From Colletotrichum lupini (taxonomy: Eukaryota > Ascomycota > Sordariomycetes > Glomerellales > Glomerellaceae): a stretch of DNA of 64,000 nt. The translations under genes were made by a program, and so were the position numbers. The notes beneath the pieces were generated by a model. It ran no database searches, was not told the DNA's origin, and worked only from the letters and a program-made list of their open reading frames with translations. Of this stretch, positions 47,836 to 59,931 are shown one piece after another (within the stretch, counting starts at the first letter, position 1; each line of letters opens with the position of its first letter). Where the stretch lies: the NCBI RefSeq assembly GCF_023278565.1, contig NC_064679.1, forward strand, positions 1,984,001-2,048,000, given 5' to 3'.

Positions 47836-50800
47836 TACCCCCCTAAATAAATATATATTTAAAAAAAGCGTACTTAACTACCCGTATTATTATAAAAAAG
47901 TTTATTAAAAATAAAAAACTAAATATGATTATATAAAAATCTATTTATAAAAGGAATTATAAAGTAAATCGGTCTATATATAGAGTTATAAATAAGAGGT
48001 AAATTAGTTATAAATTAACTTTTATATTTATTATTATAAGTAATTTTAAAGGTATATTATTAATAAAAAGTACGACCGAGGAACGGCTTTTTATTAACTA
48101 AATAATCGATTTACGGGTTAAGGGTAGTAAATATATAAATTTCTTATTACTACTTATAATACTAACTTTCCTTCCTTTTTTAACCTATATTTATATTATT
48201 ATTATACGTATATACCCTTATTTTTTATTTTTATACCCGCGTTCTTATATATACGTATTATTAAAAAAGGATTTTTATTAATAATATTATTTTTATTGAA
48301 ATATTACTAAAATAATTAATTAGAAACCGTACTTATATTATTATAATATAAAAGGCTAAGAAATATAAGTATAAAGTTATAACTTTAAAAAAAATAATAA
48401 CTCCCCTAGCCCCCTTTACGAGCTTAAAATAAGTAAATAATATTCCCTTATTTTATACTTTAATTATAATATAGCCTCGTTTATTTAATATTAATCTAAC
48501 TATTTTATTTAATAAACAGCGGCTTTATAATTAAATAAATTATTTAAAAAAGTAATAAAAACGAGGAGGGTTTATAATCCCCTTTCTTACTCCCTTTTGA
48601 AAATTAAAAAAAAGTCCTTATTTTTTTAAAAAACGGTATAAATAAAAAGGGTTTATAACCCCTTCTCTTACTTCTTTAAAAAAAAAAAAAAAAGACTTTT
48701 TTTAAAAAAATTAAAAAAGTAAAATAAGTTTATAACCCCCTTTCTTATTTTTTTTTAAAAAGCGTAAAGTAATTAACTATATATATAATACTTTTTTAAT
48801 TATTATTATTTATAAAACTAATTCTTAATAATAGACCCTCTTAGTACTATTTTTAGTATTAAAGTTTAATATAAGTTAGTATTTTTACTTCCCCTATTTA
48901 GTTATAAATACTTAAAATATATTAAGAACGCCCTTAGTAACTATTTAAATAGCACGTATTTTTTAAGTTTACGTATTAATAATAAATACTAACGTTATTA
49001 AACTTATAAAAAGTCGGATTATATTCTTATTCCTAAGGGGTATATACGGTTCTTAAGTATAAAGTTCTTATATTTTAAATAAGAAGTAAAGAAAAAGTTA
49101 ATAATAGCTATAGCTATTAATATAAAACTACTTATATTTTATAAAATAAATTCTAAAATATCCTCGTTTTATTTATTATTTATAATTTAATATATAAACC
49201 TTAACTTATATAATAATAGTATTATATAAGGCCCTTAAGTATAATAATTTCTCAAATAAAAATAAAAATAAGGGGGTTTATATAAACGAGGCCTTAATAA
49301 AAAAAGCGTTTATAAATACTCTTTTTATACTAAAAGTATTATTAAAAAAACTTATTAAAAACATATTAATATTAGCTACTTTACTTACGAAAATAAATAG
49401 TATTTAAATCGGAATTAATATTCTTATTAATTTATATATCTCTCTAAGTATATAGCCCGTATTAAAGTCTTTTTTAAATAAGTATATACTTACTTTTTTA
49501 AATAAATAGCCTCTTTCTAAGTAACTTAGTAAGGTTATTAAAGCGACTTTATATTCTTTAGTTATAAGCTACGTTTTTTAATTAAAAACCGGGCCCCTTA
49601 GGCCGTTTTATTACCTTTTAAACGTCCCCTTATTTAGTATAATTATATCTTATATATTTTTTATATTTAAAAGTAATATAAAATACTTGAACTTCGTTTT
49701 AAAAAGGTTTTTTATAAAACCGTTAGTTGGTATTTTATTTATTAATATATAAATTATTTAGAATAAGCCTCTTAAGTACTTTTATTATAGTTATATATTT
49801 TAAATATTAATATAATATAAGTTAGTTAAAATACGTTCCCCTTTTTTTATTATAAGTTTAATTATTTAACCATTATTATAGTATACTTTTTATATATTAC
49901 CGAGCTTAAATAAGATATTTTTAAAAAAAGTATTTAAAAATAAGTATTTCTTTAGCTATATATTCTAAGCTTAGTAGTTCGGCTTTTATAATTAATATAG
50001 TTATTATATTTTAATAAGCTATTTTTTATTAAATAAGGCTATTAAAAAGGGAGATTATAAAACCTTATAAAAATCTTTAAGTCTTTTTATTATTTATAAA
50101 TAAAGCGTTACTTATAATTAGTAATACTTAGCTACTCCCCGAGATTTTAAAGTATATTATTAAGTATTATATATAAAAAAAGTATTATATAATTTGATTT
50201 ATAATAGAATAATACTAATAGGACGGGTTTATTAAGAACTAAAAAAGTAAAGTATATATAAAAGCGACGTCGGGCCGAATTATAATTATTATATATAATA
50301 TCGATCCGACTTTTTTTTTAAGAAGACTTAATTTTACTTAGGGATATAATCCTTAAGTTCTTTTTAATTAGGACCGTTAGTAAAAGGGTTAAAAAAGTAA
50401 TAAAGTTAATAAAATCGAACTTTTTAGCTACTTTTTTAAAATATTAATTATAAATTAAATAAATCTTCTTATTTAATTAATTATAAACGACCCTTATTTT
50501 AAAATACTACGAGACTAGCCCTTAGTTTTTTATTTTATACTTTTTTTTAAATCCCTTAGTTACCTAACCGGCCTCGTAAACGTAGTTTTTATAATAAAAA
50601 ACGAGGATATTATTTATATAAAAAAGGACTAGGACCTTTTTAATAGAATTTTAAAAAAAATACGGGTCCTTATTTATAAATAAGAGACCTAGATTTTTAA
50701 AAGTTAACGCTAGCTTTTTATATTATAATAATAAAGTATTATAAGTACTATATAGGGCCCGCTCGAGTTTAATATATATTCTTAGCTTATAAAAGCCGTT

Positions 50801-53800
50801 TAAAAGCTTATAAATAATAGGGGGGTTACTTAGCTTTTTAATTATATTTAAAAAAGCGTTTATAATATTATATTAATAAATTTCTAAATTAAATTAAGTA
50901 GTAATAGCTATAACTACTTTAAACGTCTTAGTAACTAGCGTCGCTACGTAGGTCTTTTTTAAGGGGTATCGTTTTTAAAAGTCCTCTTTAATATAAATTC
51001 TTATTTTATAATAATTAAAGTAATTATTATTATTGAGTTTATAATTAAATACCTATTTAAAGGGTATCGGCTTAAAAATAACTAACGCTTTATTAACTAC
51101 TTTTTAAGTATTTATTTCTTTTAGTTTTGAGATTTTTAATTATATTACCTCTATAAATTAACTTTTTAAAAGTTCTAGTATTTTAAAAATATCTTTTTAC
51201 TTCCTTAGAGAGGTAATTAATTAATTTATATAAATTCGGTCGGATTAAACTACGGTTAGTAAAACGTACTTTATTTTATTAATTATAATATAAACGTAAT
51301 AATATAGCGTCTAATATTCCTAAGTTACCTTGTTAATTATTTTTTATTAATTAGGTATATATATATTAAAAAAAGAGTCTTAATCTCTTTTTACTTAAAT
51401 ATAAAAAGAATACTACCCGAATTACTCTCGTTAATTCGGGTTTTAAATAAATACTTTTAGTAGTTAGTTTTTTAACCTCTAGTTTTATTTAATATACCCG
51501 TCCTCTTTTTAACTATATATATTAGTTATATCGGAGTTACTAACTAAGTTATTTATTATTTTTATTTTTTAATATAAGCTTATTTATTAAAGGGGTTTAT
51601 TAGGATTTAGTTAAATAAAAAGATCTTTTTTATAAGAGCTCTAAAAAGTTTTTATTTTTATTTATATATATATTACGTTTTCAATCCTCTTAATAAGAGG
51701 ATCGACTTCTTTTATAACCTCGTTTATAACTTTAGTTAGCTAAATAAAGTTCGTATTTAACTCCGGATTTTTAAAGTTTAAAGTTAGTTTAGAAATAAGT
51801 AATTACTTACTTCGTTTATTTAAAAATAAACTAAGCTTTTTTATAACCTTATTTACTTTTTATAAAACGAGTATAAATAATAATAACTATTCTTCGTTAT
51901 TAATTAATATAGCCTCCTCTTCGTTTATAATTTTAAATAATTAAAGCTTAGGTTTAATTATTATAAATAGCTATTAAATCTTATTTACTACGGCCCTTAA
52001 TTTAAATAAACGAATTATAGTTTTAATATTATCTTTTAAATAAAAAGCTATTTTATTAAACGTTATATTTTAAGTAATAATAACTTTTAAAAACGAGGGG
52101 ATTAAGATCTTATATAAGTTATACATATTTAGTATATAACTTATAAAATACTTAATATATCCCCTCTATTTTATTTTAAAACGTTTTTTATTAATTCCTT
52201 TCTTATAGTTCTTTCTAAAAAAGTACGCTTTATAATTATATACGTATATTTATTCTTAATAGGGACGTAAATTGCGGGCGAGCTTCGGTATATTTATTAG
52301 TTATTACTATTTAAAATAATAAGTAAACTAAACTTCTTTAGTTTAAATTAATAATAGCTAGTTAGTACGTTACTTAGGGTCAATATTATATAAATAAGCT
52401 ATAGCTAATATAGCTTTTACTTAGAGTTTATTTAATAAACTAATTACTAATATTATATTAATCGTTTTATTAATAATTTCTTAGCTTACTCGTTCCCTTC
52501 TTTTATTTAGTCTTTTTATATATAAAAGAATAGTTTTTAAGTCTATTCTTAGCTCTTATACTTATATTTAAAAACGAGTTTTATTATTAATTACGATTAT
52601 TATACGTTTTACGTCTTATTAAATTTTATAAATAGCTATGCCTTTTTATATACGTACTTATTATTTAAAAAAGTATAAAACCCTAAATACTATATTATAA
52701 GTCTTCGTAACTTATAAAAAAATAAAGATCTTATTTAAATACTCGTTTTTAATTAGTATTAGTTACTTATTTTATTTATAAATTAGTAAGTAGTTAAAGA
52801 GGTCTTATAAGATTTCATAATAAAATTAAATTACTTTTTATTCTAAAGTACGTCGTAAAATAACTTATTTTATATAAGCAGTTATATAATATTAATATTC
52901 TAAATAGCTTAGTCCTTTAATCCTTACCCCCCGAGTAGCTAAAACGAGTTTTTTAAATATTATTAAAGTAAAATATTTAGATTTAAAGTATTAAAACTAG
53001 GCTATATCCGATTTATTATTAAGAATTAATAAGGACGTATAACAAATTAATACGGACGCATAGCTCTTAGGGATATATAACATTCTCTACCTCTAATTGG
53101 TTTAAAAAAATAGTACCTTTTCATAAAAGTAATAAGGGTAACTATATTAATATAGCTATTTTTATTATCCTCTTTAACTTAAGCTTTAGTTTAAGATTTT
53201 TAAAAATAAGAATACTATCATAACCCCCGTACTCGTTTAGAACTACTATATTACCTATTTAAAATTTATAAATTTTAAATAAGTTAGTAATCTAAGCTTT
53301 TATAAATCTTAAATAAGTAAGGCTTTTTTATACTATATACTTAAAATATATAAAAAGTAAATTATAATAACGTCCGCTTAACTACCTTTTTTAACGTAGT
53401 TATAATAATTTATTATTATTATAAACTATTTTTTATTAGCTTTATTCTTTTTAAATATTAGGTTATATTAGCCGTTTATTTATATAATTCCCTATTATCC
53501 TCTTTTTATTAAGAACGCTAAACTAGTTCTTTATTTATTATTAAGATAAGCTTAATATTTAGCTTTAACTTAGCTAATTTTTTTTTTTTATAAACCTAAC
53601 TAATATTAACTTATTTTTATTTTTAAATAAGTAGCTTTGCTTTTTATTACTAGCGCCTTAGTTATTATAAGTAGTACGGGTTTAACTAACTAACTAGCTT
53701 TTTTTAAATAAAGTTAGTTATAATAAAATAGGCTATATTATATTTTTTAGCTTTTCGTAAAGGGATATAATAATCTTAAGGTTAAGGATCTAGTAATATA

Positions 53801-56800
53801 GATCTAAGGAAAACGTCTTTTAAAAATATTATTAAAAGTATATTTTTTACTTACTAAAAGTAGCTAAATTTAATATTTTAAAATAGATTTTATAGTAATA
53901 TAAAATACCTAGTTTAATTAAAATAGTATAGTTTAGATTATAAGATCTAAGGGGGTCTAGGAATAGCCTCTTATTAAATAGTATTATTTCTTTTATAAGC
54001 CGGCCTTATATCCTAATTAAGGTAGAATATTTTAAAAAAAGTATTATTTAAAGTTTATTTAGGTACTTAAAGCGAGTATTTATATATTTTTAGTTTATAA
54101 GTACCTTGGTTTTTATATAAGCTTAGTAAAAGCATAGTTTTTAATTACTAATTATATCCTATATAACGTTAATAAGCTCATATAAGTAACTAAGACTATT
54201 TAAGAAATAACCCTTAATATTATTATTACTTAACTTAGTACTAAAGGTAATACGAGTACTAAAGTTTTAGTATTTTTAAATAAAGCAATAGGCTTATTAT
54301 ATTTTTAAAAATAAGTATATTACGTAGAGGTATTAAAAAATTAGGTATTAGTTATTAAATATTTTATAAAGCTTAGTCTAGGCTTTTTTAAAAGTATACT
54401 TAGTTTTAATAAAAATAATAAGCTTTTATATTATAAAGACCTTACGATATATATAAAGGGGGGGCTTATTAATAAGCGTATTAATATAGGCCTTATCCTT
54501 ATTACTTAGCGTAGCTATTACTTATATTAGTAACTATATCCCTTATTATTAGACCTATTACTATTATTATTATAATCATAATCCTTAACCTATTTTTACT
54601 TAGCCCTAAGTATAATATTAGAGTTAATATAATAAATATAAAGTTATTACTAAATATCTAGGAACTGCTCGTTTAATATAGCCTTTATTTATTTATTATA
54701 GTTTATAATAATAATAATAGGGTAATGGACTAAGTATTAGTCTATAAGTTAGTAAATACTTATTAAAAAAAACCGGAAACTCTTTAGTTTCTTATTATTA
54801 ATAAGGCCGAACGTAGTATTATAAATATATCTAAAGTAGGTTTACTTGGTAGCTTACAAAAGAGGGAGCTTAAAGTAATTAATATTATAAGTATTATTAA
54901 AGCTAATTACTTTAGGGAATCGCTTTTATATTTAAAAATAATAAAAAAAAGGTCTAAATAAGGCTAATAAGGCGGTTTGGCTCGTTATTTACCTATTTTA
55001 TTATATATAGGATATCTCGCTCGTTAAATAGTTTAATTAATATTATAATTAGCGAGTATTTAGTTAGTTTCTTTTAGTTTATACGAGCCCTAGCGTTATA
55101 AATATCTTATTAAAAAAATAAGGACTTTAAGAACTACTTTTAAACGATAATACGTATATTATATACCCGAATTTTAACTCGTTAGTTTATAATCTTAATA
55201 ATATTTTTAACTAGCTAAGTAAGTTTATAATAAAAAGGGTATATAAATGCTTTAAAGCTAGGCTTATAGTTATATTAGCTATATTAGGGATCTTTATATT
55301 ATTATAATAATTACTATCCCTCGACCTTAGCTTTAGTAATTAACTTTTATTTATAATTATATTTTCGGGATCTTTATTATTTTAGACTTATATTATAACT
55401 AAGCTTAGGATATTTATATTAGTCGTATTAAAATATATACTAAATATTCTTTTTATTTTACTTATACCCGTAATATTTTATAATACTAAAGCTATTAGCT
55501 TTAATAAAAGTATTAACTTAATTAAAAAGAGTATTTGTTATTAGCTCTAGGCCGCTAAGAATTAGTAAGTTTAGGGTTTTATTTAAAAGAGGGGAGGAGG
55601 ATTTATTACTTTAAGTATAATAAAAAGCTATAGTTTAAAAACATAATAGACTTAAAAAAGGGTTTTATTATAGAGGTAAATAGGGTAATAAGTTTATTTA
55701 AGAACCCTACGTTTTTAATTATAAATAGCTTTATTTACATTATTAAATAAGGCTAGTTATTAACTTTTTATTAGTCCTAATAACTTATATAATAAGCTAA
55801 AGAATATTATTAAACTATTTTATAATAAGCTAAGTAGGTTATTAAAATTTATTAAAAAGAAAGAAGGACTAAGCTCTAATAATATTTAGGGGAGGGTAAT
55901 ATACTAAGTAGTCTATATCCCCTTTAAAAAATAGTATATAAAGTAGAGTATAAGCTATTTAAACTCTTTATTAAAAAGAGGAGGATTGCGTATTAATAAA
56001 AATTAAAAAATAATAAAAAGCTAAAGAGTATTAGTTTTATTAAGGAATTTCTAATTAAAATAGAGGGTTAGTTCTATTTTAATATATCGGTACGGATAGT
56101 AAAATAATATTTACGTTTTTCGTAATAACTTAGGTAAAATATTATTTATTAAGTTATTATATATATAAAAATCGCTAACTTTATAAAACTAACTAACGTT
56201 AGTATAGTTTCTATTTAAAATAAAAAATAATAATATATTATTATTATTAGAGCATTAGCGTTTTATAAAATAGTTTTAATTATTTAGGCTATTAAATTAA
56301 GCTTAGTAACGTAAGCTTAATACGTAAGCTATTAAAAAAGCTATTTTATAATATATAAACTAGTATAGTTTTAAAAAAAAAAGGATATAAAACGTATTAA
56401 GTTAATAATAGCTTTATAATAAAGCTCCCTCAAAGTATAATTATATAAAAGAGATTATAAAAAGGGATAAGTATTTTAAGAAAAAGTAATAGAATCTAAG
56501 TATATTAATAATAAAGTTTTAAATTAATTAGAGGTAGAGAATGTTATATATCCCTAAGAGCTATACGTCCGTATTAATTCGTTATGCGTCCCTATTAATT
56601 CCTTATAAAAAAGATTTAGTAATTTATTAATTTATATAATCCTTTTTTTTATAAATAAGAGATCGTTTTAAATACGGTTTACTAAATAAAGGAGGTATAT
56701 TCCTTAATAAAACGTACCCAATTCGCTATTACGGGTTTTAGTTTTATTAAAATAATTAGTTATTTAATTTAAATAATTAATTATTTAATTCGAGCGTTTT

Positions 56801-57263
56801 TAATAAAGGGTTCGATTATAGTCTCGCTTTTTAACTATTTAGTTTATTATTAAGTAAACTCCTCGAGTTTTTATTAATATTTAATCGAGGCCGTCTTATA
56901 TACTTAATTTTAAGTAGTATTTCGTATTTTAACGTACTTTTTAATTAAAAAAATAGACTTAGTAAAGAGTAATAGATTTAATAAGGAAATAAGGTTATTT
57001 AGGTTTAGTAAGTCCTAAACGTTTTTTAACTAGGCCTTAATTTATAAAATAAAGTACTACTTAAGCTAGTTTTATTAATAATTAAGCTTTTATTTAAGAA
57101 TATTAATAATCTTTTTAAAAAATATTAGTTCGTTTAAAAATAAGATTAATAAATATAATAGGGGTTAAATAATATTAGAAAAAAAGATATAATAAACCGT
57201 AATCCTTAAAAAATAATTTTTTAATAAAAATATAAAAGTTTAAATTAAAGCTAAGTTTATAAT
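47836..57263. repeat. RIP-mutated AT-rich isochore 2
   Basis: Same CpA/TpG loss and TpA excess as block 1. No frame of gene length on either strand. Confidence 0.95.
53023..56601 (-). mobile_element. TIR transposon A, copy 2 (3,579 bp)
   Basis: Reverse-oriented copy of 16268-19849: same termini, and internal words such as the GATCTAAGGGGGTCTAGG region near 53945 correspond to the complement near 18910-18925 of copy 1. Inserted in LTR element B. RIP has hit both copies independently. Confidence 0.8.
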
Positions 57264-57445
57264 TATTATAAAGTTATTATAAGGGTATTAACGTATATAA
57301 AGAGAACGGTTATTTATTAAAAATAGGAAATAAGTATAAAGCTTATTTTAATATAAAGGGTATGAGTAAAGTAGGCCTTAGTGATTATATAACCGAGGTT
57401 ACGTAACGTGCAGTAAGGCTATAGATAGTTAAAGCTATTACGACA
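57264..57445 (-). repeat. 5' LTR of LTR element B (182 bp)
   Basis: Direct repeat of 47654-47835. The right end CTATTACGACA keeps the unmutated terminus. Confidence 0.85.
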
Positions 57446-57450
57446 GATGG
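57446..57450. repeat. Right target duplication GATGG
   Basis: Immediately follows the LTR end; see 47649-47653. Confidence 0.65.
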
Positions 57451-57490
57451 CAAATTCACGAAATTCAGCTATGCCTATAAACTCTTGTAG
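57446..57490 (+). pseudogene. 3' end of second split gene
   Basis: The frame entering the LTR element at 47653 needs one base to complete its codon; 57451 supplies it and the frame continues AAA TTC ACG ... to TAG at 57488-57490, encoding KFTKFSYAYKLL. Read with this side's own duplication the codons are GAT GGC, Asp-Gly. The fragment is short, so its assignment rests on frame continuity and the target duplication. Confidence 0.55.
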
Positions 57491-58355
57491 TAGCCTACGT
57501 CAATAGTAACAACGACAACAACAATAACAACAACGCATAAACCTGATGGAATACAAGCTATCTCTAAATGCTATGCTAAGAAGTCCAAAATCATTATGTA
57601 GAACATTGTGCCTCCTCCATTCCTTCCATTCCTTCTTACATAATCCATGCTTTACTATAGTAGCCGTTCGCTCCCATACATTATCGTTTCCGGATTCCAT
57701 ACTTCGTTTGCCTTTTCGTTGTCGTCATGATCCCCAACATATTAATTCCACCAGCGCATTCATTCTTGGAGCGACGCTGCAGCGGTGTCAACTGGAATTA
57801 GCACTGAGTCTGCTGCTCAGGCATACCTTTTGCTATTCACCAGTGCATCCACACTATTGCAGCTATCTTCAGTCGGTGTCTTTCGAAGCTTGTCTCCCTT
57901 TCTTGATCTTTAAGAGCGTCTCTTTAGATCTTTCAGCCTCTTTTAAAGTGATGATGCATTCTGGCGAGGGAGACATTATCAATACTACACGTAGCGTTAG
58001 ATGGAGATGTCGCACGATAAATTCATCGGACCTTGAATATACGGTCTTTGCTTCACGTAGACTTTGATAAGAAGAATGACAATAATTTGAGTTAAATCAA
58101 CTTCTGCGAAACCTGTTGATGCAAAGATGTAATATCTCTCACAATCTCGTACTCTTAGTGGGCTTGAGGATTTGGCTTTGAGTTGCCGGGTGCCTGAAAG
58201 CTCTTCAAGAAATAACAAAAGTCTGTCTCACTCATCTTACTCAACTAAGGCATCACTCAGCAACTCCAAAAGTGGCTTTTTTTGGCTTGGTCCTAGATTG
58301 TGTGAAAAGCACTTGGACAGTTCAGTTGACGTGCCGCCACTTGAGATCTCTACAC
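57491..58355. other. Intergenic, no supported gene; short (AAC)n tract
   Basis: A CAACAACAATAACAACAAC tract lies at 57511-57536. Frames opening here on both strands lack domain or splice support. The region also holds the 3' flank of the NmrA-like gene. Confidence 0.5.
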
Positions 58356-59564
58356 CTATCTTCCTGAATAAGGAATCCAAATGTCGCCCTTGAACACTTC
58401 CAATAAGAAATCTTGGAAAGATGCTGGCTGGAAGTCGGGGTAGAGATCAGCGGCTAGAAGATAGCCTAGGCGACTGACTCCGTCTGGACTGTTGTCTCCA
58501 TCTATAAATGATGAATAATAGTACTCCAAACAGAACTTTCCAATTGCCGCAAGGGCATTTTGAGGGCTCCCTTGTAGCTGTGCATCAAAATCTGCGATCA
58601 TCGACTGCAATTCCTGCGCGGAAATCTTGGCGAGAATGAGGTAGTTAGTGAGAGTTTATCAAAGCGCAAGAGATTGCCTCGTGGAGCCGCCTTACATCTT
58701 TCTTCATGACTTTCTCCTTGGAAAGCTCTTCGGCTATGGCGAACATCTCGTTGAAAGACATCGTTGCTGAGGAGGCCATGACCTTTTGGTTGATGGTTCT
58801 TGGGTCCACAATGATGCGAGGAATGAGTTTTCCAATATCCGCACAATCCACAACGTGTGTCGGCATGTTTCCGTCGCCGGGAACTAGATTTCGTAGAAAC
58901 TCAGGCAACACAACGGTATAGTCAGTTCGCCAAGAAGCCAATTGAGGGATAAACCCGTGGTACCACCAGCCGACGTCGATGATTGTGAACGGTAGGTCGA
59001 TGGCTCTCAGTTCAGCGTAAACCAACTCCTTCTGCAAATGGACGTCAGAAACCGGCATAATAAATATCGTAAAGCCCACCAATCCGTGAGATTCTGACAT
59101 ACCGTCTTCTGGACGGAAGACTTGGCGGTTGGCGAGACAGCCATCGCGAATGCGCTGGGAATAAAGCGTTGGACGCCCGCTAGTTTGGCTGCTCTAGCCA
59201 GTGTTATTTGAGACGCTATGCCGGCAGGATGGACCGAGGCTACTACAATTTCGAATCCTCTCAAGGTGTTGGCGATCTCGATCTCTGGCTTGTCAAGGTC
59301 GACGACAATGGCGTTGACTCCTCTTTTTCTCAGCTCCTCGTACGCTGGCTTTGAGATTGACGAGGGCCGGGCCATGGCGGTGACTTCCTTACAGACTTAT
59401 CAGTCACAAGTTCTATGGGAATATGCGCTTGAGAAAACAATGGAAACCGAGACTTGTGAACTCACAAAAGACGGAGATGTTGACTTGAGCAAGCCATTGA
59501 CAATAATACCCCCAGACTCCCCAACAGCTCCGAACACTGCTACTTTGTGAGTCTTGGAATACAT
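58356..59564 (-). CDS. NmrA-like / isoflavone reductase-like NAD(P)-binding protein, 329 aa
   Basis: Exons (minus strand) 59564-59466, 59387-59103, 59031-58696 and 58625-58356. Introns are 78, 71 and 69 bp with donors GTGAGT, GTATGT and GTAAGG. Two acceptors are AAG, one CAG. All four exons are phase 0 and total 990 nt. Residues 7-25 (KVAVFGAVGESGGIIVNGL) form the first Rossmann strand with the GxxGxxG dinucleotide-binding loop. Then come FEVTAMARPSS, the VVVDLD acidic end, a VQRFIPSAF segment where short-chain reductases place the YxxxK region, and the DVGWWYHGF substrate region. Such proteins either reduce aromatic substrates or act as redox-sensing corepressors such as NmrA. It is divergent from a Zn2Cys6 regulator and shares its promoter. 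Intact, without RIP damage. Confidence 0.88.
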
Positions 59565-59931
59565 CGGAGCGTTGGTGAACGTCTGAGAACAATGTCAAGA
59601 TATCATAGAAGTCGATCTCAGGCTAGGGCTTTTCCTTAAGTACTCTGGCTCTCCTTCAGCATTGTACGTCTTTAGTTGTGGTGTCGGGTATTAGGGGATC
59701 GGAACAACGGCCCCACTCCCATGGCGCGGGCCCCCGGGTACCGGAACAACTCTCTGGTTGCGGAGTTTGACTCCAATATCCGCTTGAACTCCGTCATCGC
59801 CAGAAATCACTCATGATGTGTTTACGAGTTGAACTACGGAACAAAAAGACAACTTCCTATTCCTTAGCACTGCGTCGGCACATTCTGGTCAATCATATCC
59901 GTCGGAACAAGCAAGACGACCCTACCCCATC
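59565..59931. promoter_or_regulatory. Bidirectional promoter with four CGGAACAA boxes
   Basis: Lies between the divergent starts of the NmrA-like and Zn2Cys6 genes. The octamer CGGAACAA occurs on the plus strand at 59700-59707, 59742-59749, 59837-59844 and 59903-59910. Zn2Cys6 factors recognise CGG triplets, so these are candidate sites for the adjacent regulator. GC-rich CGCGGGCCCCCGGGTACCGG around 59725 adds inverted CCGG words. Confidence 0.6.

Larger units (their letters stand above)
47654..57445 (-). mobile_element. LTR retrotransposon B, RIP-mutated, 9.8 kb with nested TIR element
   Basis: Two 182-bp LTRs with TGTCGTA...TACGACA ends bound it, with a 5-bp target duplication GATGG/AATAG. 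The polypurine tract places the reading direction on the minus strand. Removing the nested 3.58-kb element (53023-56601) leaves 6.2 kb, a normal Gypsy/Copia size. The interior is RIP-saturated, so no protein can be read and Gypsy or Copia cannot be decided. RIP is mild at the right LTR edge (TGAGTAAAG, GTGCAGTAAGG kept) and stronger at the left. Confidence 0.85.

Noticed and set aside
57546..58067. 173-codon plus-strand frame
   Set aside because: No domain, irregular composition and no promoter or splice features; likely chance.
59007..59375. Separate short NmrA-like ORFs as independent genes
   Set aside because: They are exons of one four-exon gene joined by good splice sites in a single phase.
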